Assembly: GCA_013822685.1 (NCBI GenBank)
Contig: PNKV01000006.1
Span: forward strand, 159,803 to 223,802
Direction of reading: 5' to 3'
DNA from: Leptothrix sp. (in: b-proteobacteria)
GTDB taxonomy: Bacteria > Pseudomonadota > Gammaproteobacteria > Burkholderiales > Burkholderiaceae_C
DNA: 64,000 bases
This document shows positions 7,909 to 18,038 of the stretch, in pieces. Numbering within the stretch: position 1 is the first letter of the stretch; each line of letters opens with the position of its first letter. The position numbers were made by a program, and so were the translations under genes. Under the pieces are notes generated by a model, which saw nothing but the letters and a program-made list of their open reading frames with translations, did no database searches and was not told the DNA's origin.

Positions 7909-9636
7909 TCAGCTCGCCAGAACCGTGCGGTTGCGGCCGGCACGTTTGGCCCGGTAAAGGGCCTGGTCCGCACGCTCGATGGTGTCGGCCACTTCCTCGT
8001 CAAAGCGCTGCTCCGCCAATCCGGCCGAAAAGCGGATGTGCAGTTCAGGATGCGCCGGGCACATCAGCTTGCTGTTGACCACCTCCCGCACCCGCTCCAT
8101 CATGGCGTCGGCCTGGCCCACCCTGCACTCGGTCAGCATCAGCAAAAACTCCTCGCCGCCCCAACGCGCGATGACGTCGGACTCGCGCAGCTCGCGCTGC
8201 ACGGTGTGGGCAAAATTGCGCAGCACCTCGTCACCCGCGCCATGCCCATGCGTGTCGTTGACGCGTTTGAAGTGGTCGATGTCCAGGATGCCGATGCAGA
8301 ACACCCTGCCACCCCGGTCGCTGAACTTCTTCTGCAGCGCCAAGGTTTCCACCATGTGCCGGCGGTTGAACAAGCCGGTCAATTCATCGCGCGTGGCCAG
8401 GGTCTGGATGCGCTCCACCGCGACGGCCAGCTCGTCCTTGCGTGCCCGCAAGCGTGACCGCAGATCACTGAGCTGCCCGGCCAGCAAAGAGATCGTGGGC
8501 AAGGCCGTGCAGGCAAACAGGAAGTGGATCAACTCCTGACGAACCGGGTAGCGCCCGGGCTCCAGGGTGTTCATGGCCAGCATGGTCAAGCCCTGCGCCA
8601 CCAAGGCGAAGAAGGCTGCCAACCTGGCTTGCGATGCGGTCAAGTTGAACAACCCGAAGACCAGCACCAGCGCCAGCAACATCAAGCTGGCGCCGCGCGA
8701 CTCACCCAAGATGGCGTACGCCCCCACCACGCAGGTGATGGCCACCATGATCTGAGGCAAGGTCAAGGAGGGGTCGGCGAACCGCAGGTTGATCCCGCTG
8801 CGCAGCAAGACGTAGAACAGCAGGCAGTTGCCCATCGTGTAGGCGCCCAGGGCCCAGCCGGCCGTCTCGTTCACCGCGCCCACGCTGACCGAGTAAGCCA
8901 GCACCACGGTGCAGATCACAAAGTTCACCGCCGCCACCGTGTAGCGCTGGATGCGCAGGCGTTGCTTGGGGTCGCTGGAGAACACCAGGTGCATCAGGAA
9001 CTGCAGAAAGCCGGAGGTCTCCTCTTCATCGTTGCGGGTGAACTGTGACAAAGTCACGCCGATCACGGCCAGGAGCATGAAGCGCAGCAACTCCTGAGCC
9101 ACGTCATAGGTGTTGGGGTGCGCATGCAGCAGCCACACCATGGCCAAACCCATGGCCACGATCGCGTAGGCACTGAGCATGCGGACCTGCAAAGGCCGCA
9201 GGTAGCGAAAGCCATAGAGCAGCAAAGGGGCCAGGGTCAGCAGCATCAGGTCTCGCGCTGCCCCACCCATGGTGTACACCCAAGCCGCGTACGAGATCGC
9301 CATCACCATCTGCGGCATGGTCAGTGAGGCATCCCGAAAGCGCAGGTTCATGTTGCTGCGCAACAGGCCGTAGAAGGTCAGCGTCGTCAGGCCGATGGCC
9401 CCACTGATGGCCAACACCGGCTTGGTCGGCAAATAGCCGTGGCCAGCCACCCAGTTCATCAACAGGCACACCAGCAGGTAGACCAGCCCACCGCCCAGGC
9501 AGCGCAAAATGCGCACACGCTGTTTCCAGTTGTCGCCGAGCAGCCAGACGCCCCATGTGCCCGTGTTGATCCTGACTTGATCGGAATCGGGGCGGGCGGA
9601 AGGCGGCATGGCCATGGATGGTGAGGTCGTGTCCAT
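7909..9636 (-). CDS. Membrane diguanylate cyclase with tandem-duplicated sensor module
   Basis: The C-terminal GGDEF domain (about residues 410-575) is complete. GGEEF lies at 493-497 and the inhibitory RxxD site at 484-487, exactly five residues upstream, so it should make c-di-GMP and be product-inhibited. The N-terminal 390 residues are membrane-spanning and consist of two copies of one module (about 40-200 and 226-390). Each contains LLRS..NLRF.D.SLT.PQ (91-109 and 278-296) and ends in an amphipathic helix before the catalytic domain. The chosen ATG gives 575 aa; an in-frame GTG at 9666 would add 10 residues. The gene converges on srkA and is monocistronic. Confidence 0.92.
   Translation of the reverse strand: MDTTSPSMAMPPSARPDSDQVRINTGTWGVWLLGDNWKQRVRILRCLGGGLVYLLVCLLMNWVAGHGYLPTKPVLAISGAIGLTTLTFYGLLRSNMNLRFRDASLTMPQMVMAISYAAWVYTMGGAARDLMLLTLAPLLLYGFRYLRPLQVRMLSAYAIVAMGLAMVWLLHAHPNTYDVAQELLRFMLLAVIGVTLSQFTRNDEEETSGFLQFLMHLVFSSDPKQRLRIQRYTVAAVNFVICTVVLAYSVSVGAVNETAGWALGAYTMGNCLLFYVLLRSGINLRFADPSLTLPQIMVAITCVVGAYAILGESRGASLMLLALVLVFGLFNLTASQARLAAFFALVAQGLTMLAMNTLEPGRYPVRQELIHFLFACTALPTISLLAGQLSDLRSRLRARKDELAVAVERIQTLATRDELTGLFNRRHMVETLALQKKFSDRGGRVFCIGILDIDHFKRVNDTHGHGAGDEVLRNFAHTVQRELRESDVIARWGGEEFLLMLTECRVGQADAMMERVREVVNSKLMCPAHPELHIRFSAGLAEQRFDEEVADTIERADQALYRAKRAGRNRTVLAS
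8467..8961 (-). repeat. Second copy of duplicated membrane sensor module in the diguanylate cyclase
   Basis: Encodes about residues 226-390 of the cyclase. Shared landmarks with the first copy (9037-9519) are QR.RI.R at the start, LLRSGINLRFADPSLTLPQ against LLRSNMNLRFRDASLTMPQ, and Q-E-L-(L/I)-x-F near the end, in the same order and spacing (offset about 187 residues). The copies are clearly divergent, so the duplication is old. Confidence 0.8.
9037..9519 (-). repeat. First copy of duplicated membrane sensor module in the diguanylate cyclase
   Basis: Encodes about residues 40-200, with several hydrophobic segments and the conserved LLRS..NLRF stretch. It is paired with the copy at 8467-8961; the two are joined by an acidic linker (NDEEETSG). 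Confidence 0.8.
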
Positions 9637-9732
9637 TCGGGTGATTTCGTCACGTGAACGCCGCACTTGAGCGCCCCTGTCGCTAACTAGCCCTTAGCAT
9701 CGGCGCATTGCACTCACCAGGCCTGCCTCACC

Positions 9733-10650
9733 ATGACCAACGGACTCCTCACCAGCCTCGCCATCCGGCCCGACCCCAGCGAGGCCAATCCCCTGGTGAT
9801 TTACCACGACAAATGCGCTGACGGTTTTGCCGCGGCCCTGGCCGCCTGGCTGTTCTTTGAAGGCCGCGGCGAGTACCTGGGCGTAGCGCACGGCAAGGTC
9901 CAGCAAGTGTCTGATTTGCCCCCGCTGGAAGGCCGCCCGGTCTACATCCTGGATTTCTCGTTTTCGGCCGAGATCCTGCAGGGCATCGACGATGTCGCGG
10001 CCAAGCTGGTCATGCTCGACCACCACAAAAGCGCGGCCGACAAATTGGGCGCGTTCCAGTGCCGCTGTGGCATCGTGCATTTCGACATGACGCAGTCAGG
10101 CGCCAAGCTGGCGTGGCAGTTCTTCCAGCGCGAGCAGGCCATCCCCGATTTGGTCCGCTTCGTGGAGGACCGCGACATCTGGACATGGCAATACCCCGAG
10201 AGCGCCGCCTTCCTGGCCGCGCTGGACATGGAGCGCTTCGAGTTCCCGCGCTGGGCCGAGATCGCGGCCTTCACGCCCGCGCAAAGCGCCGCCTTCCGCG
10301 AACGCGGTGGCGCCATGAACGAGAAGTTCATGAGCCTGTGCCACGACATCGCGCGCAACGCGATGCCCATCAGCTTCAATGGTGAAAACGGCCTGATGGT
10401 GAACTGCCCCGGCGCCTTCAGCAGCGAGGTGGGCGACCTGCTGGCCATGCAATGCGGCACCTATGCCCTGCTGTGGAACTTCAGCAAGGACGGCATCGTC
10501 AAGGGCAGCCTGCGCTCGGTGCGGCCCTACAACGTCATTCCCTTGGCGGAATCCATGGGCGGTGGCGGGCACGCGCAGGCGTGTGGTTTCAAGATGGGCG
10601 TGGAGCGGCTGCCAGAGTTGCTGACTGGGACCTTTCAGTCCCAGCCTTGA
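9733..10650 (+). CDS. DHH/DHHA1 family phosphoesterase
   Basis: This 305-residue cytoplasmic protein has the metal-binding motifs of the DHH superfamily: YHDKCADG (D26, D30), LDFSFS (D74) and LDHH (D96-H97-H98). The C-terminal DHHA1 element GGGGHAQACGF (about 275-285) is also present. Relatives hydrolyse short oligoribonucleotides, cyclic dinucleotide products or pAp using Mn2+. Which substrate applies here cannot be read from the sequence. It stands alone between the divergent diguanylate cyclase and the convergent lipoprotein gene. A role in degrading pGpG is possible but only suggested by proximity. Confidence 0.85.
   Translation: MTNGLLTSLAIRPDPSEANPLVIYHDKCADGFAAALAAWLFFEGRGEYLGVAHGKVQQVSDLPPLEGRPVYILDFSFSAEILQGIDDVAAKLVMLDHHKSAADKLGAFQCRCGIVHFDMTQSGAKLAWQFFQREQAIPDLVRFVEDRDIWTWQYPESAAFLAALDMERFEFPRWAEIAAFTPAQSAAFRERGGAMNEKFMSLCHDIARNAMPISFNGENGLMVNCPGAFSSEVGDLLAMQCGTYALLWNFSKDGIVKGSLRSVRPYNVIPLAESMGGGGHAQACGFKMGVERLPELLTGTFQSQP
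10625..10644. terminator. Stem-loop at convergent gene ends
   Basis: A perfect 7-bp stem (CTGGGAC/GTCCCAG, 6-nt loop) overlaps the last codons of the DHH gene, 31 bp before the end of the convergent lipoprotein gene. It has no T-tract on either strand, so termination is only a guess. Confidence 0.35.
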
Positions 10651-10675
10651 TGGCCAAAGCCGGGAAGGGGTTCAG

Positions 10676-12622
10676 TCACTGGCATTGGCCAAAGCTGTCG
10701 ATGGCGCCGCCGCAGTAGATGAAGTTGTTCTGCACCCCCATGCCTTCGCCGGTGCGGCCATACAGCGCCAGCATCTTGAACCCGGAGGCGGCCACCGTGG
10801 TGCCGCTGTCAGGATTCGCCAAGGGGACGGAGACCGAACGGGCCGCCGCCGAAAATCTGACGTCGCCGATGCGGGAGTTCGACTGGTCACCACAGTCGCG
10901 GTCCGAGCAGAAGGACGCCGAGTTCAGGCCGGTGTGGCCACGGGCAAAGGTCCAGCTGGCATTGAACGTGGTCGAGGCCCCCGTGGCCAGGGCCAGCGTG
11001 CGCAGGCTGCTCACGGTGCTGTCCGTCAGGATGGGCCAGGAGAAGGCCTGAATCCGGTCAGCCAGCGGAGGCACGCCCATCATGTCAACTTCGAACTCGC
11101 TGCGGCCATCCAGCACCATCGGGATTGCGCAACTGGTGTCCGTGTAGAGCGCGACCTTCACAGTGCGGCCACCGCGGTAGAAGTTGGTGATGGCGGCGTC
11201 CCCACCCGTGCCGGATGCCAGCTGGATCTGGCTGTCGTCGCTGCCGCGAAGCTGGCCTGCAGCCGTCGGATCCATCAGCAAGTTGCTGAACGCATCGCGC
11301 CAGAGTGACAGCCGCTCGGGTGAGCCGCTGTAGCGCTTGTAGTAGGCCAGCAGCACCTCGGCACCGTTTGAATCCCGCTGGGTAACTTTGGCGCATTGCA
11401 GGCCGGTGAGGGCCTGAATGTCGAACTGGAAGGCGCGTGAGTACTCGGTGTAGGCCAGGGCGCCCGTGCTGTCAAAGGTCTGGGTGCGTTGCAAGGCCGC
11501 ATTGGCGTGGATGTTGATCGGATTCACATCCCCCTTGAACTTCCAGGTCTGGCCCTCGCGCACCACCGCCATCTCTTCGCCGATAGACTGCAGGCTGCCA
11601 TCCAGGAGCTTCAGCACAAAGGACACCTTGCAGACCGGATCGGTGCCCGACAGGTCACAACGCCCCAGCGTCGGGCTCACGAACGAGACGCCAAAACCGG
11701 GCCCTTCATCGCTCGTGCCAATGAAGTCACACATCTGCGTGCCCACATCACTTGCACCCTGCGCGGGGTTGGGCCCATCAAAGCTCATGCTCGACGTGGT
11801 GGCCAGCAGCCCTGGCAGGTTGGCACGGCAGGCCGTGTCATTCGCCATGGCCAGCGACATGTTCTGGAACAGGGTCTCGATGCCCGTCAGCGAGACGTTG
11901 GCAGCCTGGCTGTCCACCGTCAAGGTGCCTTGCGGAGCCAGGCCCGATTCCAGATAAAGGTTGCCCGTGCCCAGGCGTGGTGTGATCTGCACGAAGGGGG
12001 CGTTGGCCTCGCCGGTCGTCACGCCCACGGAGTCCAGCACGCGGTCATAGCCGGTGCGGGTGCCCGCGCTCAGATCGCCGCTGATGAAATCGAAGTTGGG
12101 TGAGACGCCGGCGTCAGCCAGGATGCCGGCCAGACCCGTGCGCAAGGTGGCCTGGGCTGCCGCGATGCTGGACGCGTCCAGGGAGGTGCCGGGGCCATCC
12201 ATCAGGTCTTCCGGCGAATCACCCGTGGCCAGCAGCACGGCGGCGGTGGTCAACGGTGTGACATTGGCCACGCCAGCGCCTTGCGACACCGAATACACGC
12301 AGCGGTAGTTCTCGCCGACGTGGCCACAGGCCTCAATGCGGTAAGGGCCCGTACCGGTCAGCGTCACGCCGGTGAAGGCACCTGCGGCGTCCACGCCCAC
12401 CCCCGAGCTCACCACATTGCCCGCCGAGTCCAGGATGCGCACCAGCGCGTCGGCCATGGGCGCGCCCACGGCCACCGTGCCCGACAAGGTATTGGCCGTT
12501 GAGCCACCTGTGGCCGGGGCCGCTGAACCACCGCCCCCGCAAGCCGACAACATCCCCAGTCCCGCGAACGAGACACCCACCAGCAGACGCTGACGACCTT
12601 GCTTCAAAACCGAATTGACCAC
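10676..12622 (-). CDS. Large orphan lipoprotein with N-terminal carboxypeptidase-regulatory-like domain
   Basis: This 648-residue protein has a lipoprotein signal (hydrophobic core then lipobox LSAC at about 25-28) followed by a Gly/Ala/Thr-rich linker. Residues about 45-120 (LSGTVAVGAPMADALVRILD) look like a CarboxypepD-regulatory/Ig-like beta sandwich. The remainder is soluble, with scattered cysteine pairs (CRANL, CDFIG, CDLSG.DPVC, CSDRDCG) compatible with disulfides outside the cytoplasm. I do not recognise the large C-terminal region. It lies alone, convergent to the DHH gene and transcribed away from the MHS transporter's terminator. Confidence 0.8.
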   Translation of the reverse strand: MVNSVLKQGRQRLLVGVSFAGLGMLSACGGGGSAAPATGGSTANTLSGTVAVGAPMADALVRILDSAGNVVSSGVGVDAAGAFTGVTLTGTGPYRIEACGHVGENYRCVYSVSQGAGVANVTPLTTAAVLLATGDSPEDLMDGPGTSLDASSIAAAQATLRTGLAGILADAGVSPNFDFISGDLSAGTRTGYDRVLDSVGVTTGEANAPFVQITPRLGTGNLYLESGLAPQGTLTVDSQAANVSLTGIETLFQNMSLAMANDTACRANLPGLLATTSSMSFDGPNPAQGASDVGTQMCDFIGTSDEGPGFGVSFVSPTLGRCDLSGTDPVCKVSFVLKLLDGSLQSIGEEMAVVREGQTWKFKGDVNPINIHANAALQRTQTFDSTGALAYTEYSRAFQFDIQALTGLQCAKVTQRDSNGAEVLLAYYKRYSGSPERLSLWRDAFSNLLMDPTAAGQLRGSDDSQIQLASGTGGDAAITNFYRGGRTVKVALYTDTSCAIPMVLDGRSEFEVDMMGVPPLADRIQAFSWPILTDSTVSSLRTLALATGASTTFNASWTFARGHTGLNSASFCSDRDCGDQSNSRIGDVRFSAAARSVSVPLANPDSGTTVAASGFKMLALYGRTGEGMGVQNNFIYCGGAIDSFGQCQ

Positions 12623-12765
12623 GGAGGCTTCCTTATCCTTTGCGCCAGCCCGCTTGGCTGAGCCCTAGGGATATCGGTCAAGGTATTGGAAAGATGAAGG
12701 GTCCTGCGGCCAAACGCGCCCGGTGGAAAGGAATCGTTCACGCAGATGGCCTGGGTGCCCGACAT

Positions 12766-12792
12766 AAAAAAAACCGGGCGCGAAGCCCGGTC
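12766..12792 (-). terminator. Rho-independent terminator after the MHS transporter
   Basis: Read on the minus strand, a GC-rich hairpin (ACCGGGC, short TTCGC-type loop, GCCCGGT) is followed by eight T residues. It lies 45 bp past the transporter stop and before the lipoprotein promoter region. Confidence 0.85.
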
Positions 12793-12836
12793 TGTGTTCA
12801 GTGGCTGGCCATGCCAGCCAGCGCAGCGTCAATCGA

Positions 12837-14171
12837 TCACGCCACCAGCGCGCGGTTCAGGCGCAAAGCCACCAGCGTGCAACCAGCGCCTGACAGCAAG
12901 TACAGGCTCAAGTAGCCCAGGCCAAAGTTGGCCGACAGGCCCAGGGCCACCAGCGGTGCAAAGGCAGCCCCCACCAACCAGGCGAAGTCAGAGGTGAGCG
13001 CAGCGCCAGCGTAGCGGTACTTGGTCGAGAAGTTGGAGGTCACGGCACCGGCCGCCTGCCCGTACGACAAGCCCAGCAAGGCAAAGCCCAACAGGATGAA
13101 CAGGTTTTGCGCGGCGGCGTCGCCATTGAGCAAGGTGGGCGCAAAGCCGCTCAGCACCGCGATGAAGCTGGCGCACAGGCCCAGGGTCTGGCGGCGGCCG
13201 ATGCGGTCGGCGATCAGGCCCGAAGCGATCATGCCCAGCACCGCGATGCCGGCACCAATGAGCTGAACGAACAGCACATCGTTGATGGACTGGGTGTTGC
13301 CCAAGGCGATCCACGACAGCGGGAACACCGTCACGATGTGGAACAGCGCGAAGCTGGCCAGGGCCGCGAAGGCGCCGATGAAGATGTTGTGCCCTTGCGT
13401 GCTCAGCAACTCGCCCACGCGGGTGGGTTCCAGCTCACGCTCCTCCAGCAGCTGCGTGTACTCCTCGGTCACCACCAGGCGCAGACGTGCGAACAGCGCC
13501 ACCACGTTGATCGCGAAGGCCACGTAGAAGGTGTAGCGCCAGCCCCAGTCCAGGAAATCAACCTCTTGCAGATTGGCATGCAGAAACAGGAACAAGCCGC
13601 TGGCAATGGCAAAACCGACCGGAGCGCCCAACTGGCCCAGCATGGCATACCAGCCACGGCGGTTTTCAGGGGCATTCAACGCCAACAGCGATGGCAAGCC
13701 GTCCCAGGAGCCACCCAGCGCAATGCCTTGCACAAAGCGAAATATCGACAGCAAGATGATGGCCTGGAAGCCCAAGGTGGCGTAGCCGGGCAAAAAGGCC
13801 ATGCCCGCCGTGGAGAAGCCCAACAGGAAAAGCGCGATGGTCAGCTTGGTGCTGCGCCCCCAGCGGCGCTGGATCGCCATGAACAAGGCCGTGCCAAACG
13901 GCCGTGCGATGAAGGCAAAGGAAAAAATCACGAACGCCCACAGAATGCCGTCCAGCTGGTTGGCAAAGGGAAAGAACACCTTGGGGAACACCAGCACCGA
14001 AGCGATGCCATAGACGAAAAAGTCGAAATATTCGGATGCGCGGCCAATGACCACGCCAATGGCGATTTCGCCAGGTGCGATCTCGGAGTGGCCGGCCGTG
14101 ATGACCCTGGCGTCGCGCTCCAGGTTGTTCGAGGAGGGCTCTGGGTAAGTCTGATCGATGCTGGACATCAT
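12837..14171 (-). CDS. MFS transporter, metabolite:H+ symporter (MHS) family
   Basis: This 444-residue inner-membrane protein has about twelve hydrophobic segments. The MHS hallmarks are present: GRASEYFDFFVYG in helix 1, FIARPFGTALF followed by the loop RRWGRSTKLT, and RFVQGIALGGSWDG. Family members (ShiA, KgtP, ProP, CitA) import carboxylates, shikimate or betaines with protons; the substrate here is unknown. There are two adjacent ATG codons (14171, 14168); either could be the start. It is divergent from cyoA across a 157-bp region and ends in its own intrinsic terminator, so it is monocistronic. Confidence 0.88.
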   Translation of the reverse strand: MMSSIDQTYPEPSSNNLERDARVITAGHSEIAPGEIAIGVVIGRASEYFDFFVYGIASVLVFPKVFFPFANQLDGILWAFVIFSFAFIARPFGTALFMAIQRRWGRSTKLTIALFLLGFSTAGMAFLPGYATLGFQAIILLSIFRFVQGIALGGSWDGLPSLLALNAPENRRGWYAMLGQLGAPVGFAIASGLFLFLHANLQEVDFLDWGWRYTFYVAFAINVVALFARLRLVVTEEYTQLLEERELEPTRVGELLSTQGHNIFIGAFAALASFALFHIVTVFPLSWIALGNTQSINDVLFVQLIGAGIAVLGMIASGLIADRIGRRQTLGLCASFIAVLSGFAPTLLNGDAAAQNLFILLGFALLGLSYGQAAGAVTSNFSTKYRYAGAALTSDFAWLVGAAFAPLVALGLSANFGLGYLSLYLLSGAGCTLVALRLNRALVA

Positions 14172-14277
14172 GCGTACTCGTGATTCGAATTTGATTTTTC
14201 AAGCGGACACCCCGAGGTTCTCACCTCTGAGGGATTGCCGCCATAGGACAAAACGCCCAATACCCAAGACAAGTCAA

Positions 14278-14285
14278 TAGGGGTA
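14278..14285. promoter_or_regulatory. TAGGGGTA octamer upstream of cyoA
   Basis: The octamer lies 43 bp before the cyoA ATG. The same octamer occurs at 51885-51892 upstream of an exported-protein gene. Its complement begins TACCCCT, which fits the degenerate heptamer described for NarL-type regulators; function here is inference. Confidence 0.25.
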
Positions 14286-14328
14286 GATTCTGCCGCTTCT
14301 GCGGTCACGCGCTCAACCTCGTCTTGCA

Positions 14329-15366
14329 ATGCTTTCCCTCAAGAACCTTCGCGGACCCCTCCTGCTCCTCGCCACCGCCTTTTTGGGCGGTTGCAAAGCG
14401 GTGGTGATGAACCCTTCTGGCGACGTGGCCGTGCAGCAGCGCGACCTGATCGTCGTCTCCACGGTGCTGATGTTGCTGATCATCGTGCCGGTCATCATCT
14501 TGACCCTGGTCTTCGCATGGCGTTATCGGCAATCCAACACGGATGCCGAGTACAAGCCCGATTGGGACCACTCCACCCACCTGGAACTGGTGATCTGGGC
14601 CGCCCCGCTGCTCATCATCATCGCCCTGGGCGCCGTGACCTGGATCAGCACCCACACGCTCGACCCCTACCGCCCGCTGCAGCGCGTGGCCGCCGGCAAG
14701 CCCGTGGCCAAGGATGTCAAACCCCTGATCGTTGAAGTCGTGGCCCTGGACTGGAAATGGCTGTTCTTCTACCCTGAGCAAGGCATTGCCACGGTGAACG
14801 AGCTGGCCGCGCCGGTCGACCGCCCGATCAAATTCAAGATCACCGCCTCCACCGTGATGAATTCCTTCTTCGTTCCAGCGCTGGCCGGCCAGATCTACGC
14901 CATGCCCGGCATGGAAACCCAGTTGCACGCCGTGATCAATCAACCCGGCGAGTACAAAGGTATTTCTGCCAACTACAGCGGCGCAGGCTTTTCGGGCATG
15001 CACTTCAAGTTCCATGGCCTCACGGCTGGTGATTTCGACAAGTGGGTGCAGACGAACAAGGCGAGCGGCGCAACGCTCAGCCGCGAAGACTACCTGGCCC
15101 TCGAAAAGCCCAGCGAACGCGAGCCCGTGCGCCGCTACGCCTCCGTGGCCCCTGGCCTGTACGACGCCATCCTGAACCGCTGCGTTGAAAGCAACCGCAT
15201 GTGCATGAAGGACATGATGGCCGTTGACGCACGTGGCGGCCAGGGCAAGCCCGGCACCTTCAACGTGGTGTCGTCCAACCAGTCCAACCGCACATACGTC
15301 GGGGCCCTTTGCACGACGACCAATCTGACCGGCGCCACCCCAGCGCCCGTCTCCCAGCCGCTGTAA
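14329..15366 (+). CDS. cyoA: Cytochrome bo3-type ubiquinol oxidase subunit II (CyoA)
   Basis: This 345-residue lipoprotein has a signal ending in lipobox LGGC (C22), two transmembrane helices (about 38-62 and 88-108) and a periplasmic cupredoxin domain. The CuA-binding Cys-x3-Cys/His set of cytochrome c oxidases is absent in the [19 protein letters not shown] region, which identifies a quinol-oxidising enzyme. A C-terminal extension of about 80 residues follows the COX2 fold, as in CyoA proteins. It is first gene of cyoABCD-SURF1-regBA, 46 bp before cyoB. The 157-bp divergent region upstream probably holds the promoter. Confidence 0.95.
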   Translation: MLSLKNLRGPLLLLATAFLGGCKAVVMNPSGDVAVQQRDLIVVSTVLMLLIIVPVIILTLVFAWRYRQSNTDAEYKPDWDHSTHLELVIWAAPLLIIIALGAVTWISTHTLDPYRPLQRVAAGKPVAKDVKPLIVEVVALDWKWLFFYPEQGIATVNELAAPVDRPIKFKITASTVMNSFFVPALAGQIYAMPGMETQLHAVINQPGEYKGISANYSGAGFSGMHFKFHGLTAGDFDKWVQTNKASGATLSREDYLALEKPSEREPVRRYASVAPGLYDAILNRCVESNRMCMKDMMAVDARGGQGKPGTFNVVSSNQSNRTYVGALCTTTNLTGATPAPVSQPL

Positions 15367-15412
15367 CGCTGCCAGCAGCGCGCCACCCCTTACCTTTGCC
15401 ACCGGACCCACG

Positions 15413-17416
15413 ATGTTCGACCACCTCGACTTAACGAAGCTCATCTTCGGCCGCCTCAGTTGGGAGGCGATTCCACTCCACGAGCCGATCCTGCTGGTGA
15501 CCTTCGCCGCCGTCGTGCTTGGCGGCCTGGCGCTGCTCGGTGCACTGACCTACTTCAAGCTGTGGGGCTACCTCTGGAAGGAGTGGTTCACCAGCATTGA
15601 CCACAAGAAGATCGGGATCATGTACATCATCCTGGGTCTGGTCATGCTGCTGCGGGGCTTCGCCGACGCGCTGATGATGCGCGCCCAGCAGGCCATCGCC
15701 TTTGGCGAGAACCCCGGCTTCCTGCCGCCACACCACTACGACCAGATCTTCACCGCCCACGGCGTGATCATGATCTTCTTCGTGGCGATGCCTTTGGTGA
15801 CGGGCCTGATGAACTTCGTGGTGCCGCTGCAGATCGGCGCCCGCGACGTGGCCTTCCCCTTCCTGAACAACTTCAGCTTCTGGATGACGGCCTCCGGCGC
15901 CCTGCTGGTGATGGCATCGCTGTTCGTGGGCGAATTCGCCAAGACAGGCTGGCTGGCTTACCCGCCGCTGTCCGGCATCCTGCACAGCCCGGACGTGGGG
16001 GTTGATTACTACATTTGGTCATTGCAGATAGCGGGGGTAGGCACGCTGCTATCGGGGATCAACTTGCTGGTCACCATCGTGAAGATGCGCGCGCCCGGCA
16101 TGACCATGATGAAAATGCCCGTCTTCACCTGGACCTCGCTGTGCACCAACGTGCTGATCGTGGCCGCCTTCCCGGTGCTGACCGCGGTGCTGGGCCTGCT
16201 GTCGCTCGACCGTTACGCCGGCACCAACTTCTTCACGAACGACTTCGGCGGCAACGCCATGATGTACGTGAACCTGATCTGGATCTGGGGCCACCCCGAG
16301 GTCTACATCCTGATCCTGCCCCTGTTCGGCGTCTTCTCTGAAGTCGTTTCCACCTTCAGCGGCAAGAAGCTGTTCGGCTACGCCTCCATGGTCTACGCCA
16401 CGGTCGTGATCACGATCCTGTCCTACCTGGTGTGGCTGCACCACTTCTTCACCATGGGCTCCGGCGCCAGCGTGAACAGCTTCTTCGGCATCACGACGAT
16501 GATCATCTCGATCCCGACGGGCGCCAAGATCTTCAACTGGCTGTTCACGATGTACAAGGGCCGCATCCGCTTCGAAGTGCCCATGCTCTGGACCATCGGT
16601 TTCATGGTCACCTTCGTGATCGGCGGCATGACCGGCGTGATGCTGGCGGTGCCCCCAGCCGACTTCGTGCTGCACAACAGCCTGTTCCTGATCGCCCACT
16701 TCCACAACGTGATCATCGGCGGCGTGCTGTTCGGCTTGATGGCCGGCATCACCTACTGGTTCCCCAAGGCCTTTGGCTACAAGCTCGATCCGTTCTGGGG
16801 CAAGTGCTCGTTCTGGTTCTGGCTGGTCGGCTTCTGGGTCGCCTTCGCACCGCTGTATGTGCTGGGCTTCATGGGTGTGACCCGCCGCACGAGCCACTTC
16901 GAAGACATGTCCCTGCAGATCTGGTTCCAGATTGCGGCCTTCGGTGCGGTCCTGATCGCTTTCGGCATCGCCTGCTTCCTGATCCAGCTGGTCGTCAGCT
17001 TCATGAAGCGCGAAGAGTTGCGCGACCACACGGGCGATCCGTGGCATGGCCGCACGCTGGAATGGTCGACCTCGTCGCCCCCGCCCGCCTACAACTTCGC
17101 TTTCACGCCTCGCATCCATGACAACGATGCCTGGTGGGACATGAAGAAGCGTGGCTACGAGCGTCCCTCAAGCGGTTTCCTGCCGATCCACATGCCCAAG
17201 AACACGGGCGCCGGCATCATCCTGGCTGGCCTGAGCACCGCCTTTGGCTTCACGATGATCTGGCAGATGTGGATTCCCGCCGCCCTGTCCTTCCTCACCC
17301 TCGTGGTCGTGGCCATTGCCCACACCTTCAACTACAAGCGCGATTACTACATCCCCGCGGATGACGTGATCCGCACCGAGGCCGAACGCACGCACCTGCT
17401 GAGCAGCCATGTCTAA
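15413..17416 (+). CDS. cyoB: Ubiquinol oxidase subunit I (CyoB)
   Basis: This 667-residue haem-copper oxidase core subunit is very close to E. coli CyoB. Visible sites are the quinone pocket RGFAD and PPHHYDQ, the low-spin haem/proton-entry FTAHG and D-channel [11 protein letters not shown]. Further sites are the CuB/Tyr cross-link [12 protein letters not shown], CuB histidines WLHHFFTMG, the K-channel PTGAKIFNW, and haem ligands AHFHN. It reduces oxygen to water with ubiquinol electrons and pumps protons across the inner membrane. It overlaps cyoC by 8 bp. Whether the binuclear haem is o or a is not decided by the sequence; the adjacent SURF1 gene hints at haem a. Confidence 0.98.
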   Translation: MFDHLDLTKLIFGRLSWEAIPLHEPILLVTFAAVVLGGLALLGALTYFKLWGYLWKEWFTSIDHKKIGIMYIILGLVMLLRGFADALMMRAQQAIAFGENPGFLPPHHYDQIFTAHGVIMIFFVAMPLVTGLMNFVVPLQIGARDVAFPFLNNFSFWMTASGALLVMASLFVGEFAKTGWLAYPPLSGILHSPDVGVDYYIWSLQIAGVGTLLSGINLLVTIVKMRAPGMTMMKMPVFTWTSLCTNVLIVAAFPVLTAVLGLLSLDRYAGTNFFTNDFGGNAMMYVNLIWIWGHPEVYILILPLFGVFSEVVSTFSGKKLFGYASMVYATVVITILSYLVWLHHFFTMGSGASVNSFFGITTMIISIPTGAKIFNWLFTMYKGRIRFEVPMLWTIGFMVTFVIGGMTGVMLAVPPADFVLHNSLFLIAHFHNVIIGGVLFGLMAGITYWFPKAFGYKLDPFWGKCSFWFWLVGFWVAFAPLYVLGFMGVTRRTSHFEDMSLQIWFQIAAFGAVLIAFGIACFLIQLVVSFMKREELRDHTGDPWHGRTLEWSTSSPPPAYNFAFTPRIHDNDAWWDMKKRGYERPSSGFLPIHMPKNTGAGIILAGLSTAFGFTMIWQMWIPAALSFLTLVVVAIAHTFNYKRDYYIPADDVIRTEAERTHLLSSHV

Positions 17417-18038
17417 CACCGCCACACTCTCCCCCAACGCCCAGGAGCCCATCAGCTTCCACGTGGCCGAAGAGCACCACCCCGAAAACGGCACGCTGCT
17501 CGGCTTCTGGCTGTACCTGATGAGCGACTGCCTCATCTTCGCCTGCCTGTTCGCCGTCTATGGCGTGCTGGGCCGCAACTACGCCGCGGGCCCTTCGGGC
17601 GCCGACTTGTTCGACCTGCCGCTGGTGGCGTTGAACACGTCCATGCTGCTGCTGTCGTCCATCACCTATGGCTTTGCCATGCTGGAGATGAACAAGAAGC
17701 ACGTGCGCGCCACGCTGGTCTGGTTGGGCATCACCGGCCTGTTCGGCCTGGCCTTCCTGGGGCTGGAGCTGTACGAATTCGCGCACCTGATCCACGAAGG
17801 TGCCGGCCCGCAACGCAGCGCTTTCCTGTCGGCCTTCTTCACGCTGGTGGGCACCCACGGCCTGCACGTCACCTTCGGCATCATCTGGTTGGTGGTGTTG
17901 ATGGTGCAGGTGGGCAAGCTGGGCCTGACCAACGAGAACAAACGCCGCCTGATGTGCCTGTCCATGTTCTGGCACTTTCTGGACGTGGTCTGGATTGGCG
18001 TCTTCACCTTCGTGTACCTGATGGGAGTGCTGCCATGA
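17409..18038 (+). CDS. cyoC: Ubiquinol oxidase subunit III (CyoC)
   Basis: This 209-residue integral membrane protein has five predicted helices and the subunit III pattern: [19 protein letters not shown] near the N-terminus and [13 protein letters not shown], then [18 protein letters not shown] at the C-terminus. It stabilises subunit I of the oxidase. The start overlaps cyoB by 8 bp and its stop overlaps the cyoD start (ATGA), so subunits are translationally coupled. Confidence 0.96.
   Translation: MSNTATLSPNAQEPISFHVAEEHHPENGTLLGFWLYLMSDCLIFACLFAVYGVLGRNYAAGPSGADLFDLPLVALNTSMLLLSSITYGFAMLEMNKKHVRATLVWLGITGLFGLAFLGLELYEFAHLIHEGAGPQRSAFLSAFFTLVGTHGLHVTFGIIWLVVLMVQVGKLGLTNENKRRLMCLSMFWHFLDVVWIGVFTFVYLMGVLP

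Noticed and set aside
12640..12915. Small open frame of 91 codons between the lipoprotein and MHS transporter
   Set aside because: It crosses the clear terminator of the transporter and the end of its coding region, with no ribosome-binding site and no family resemblance.
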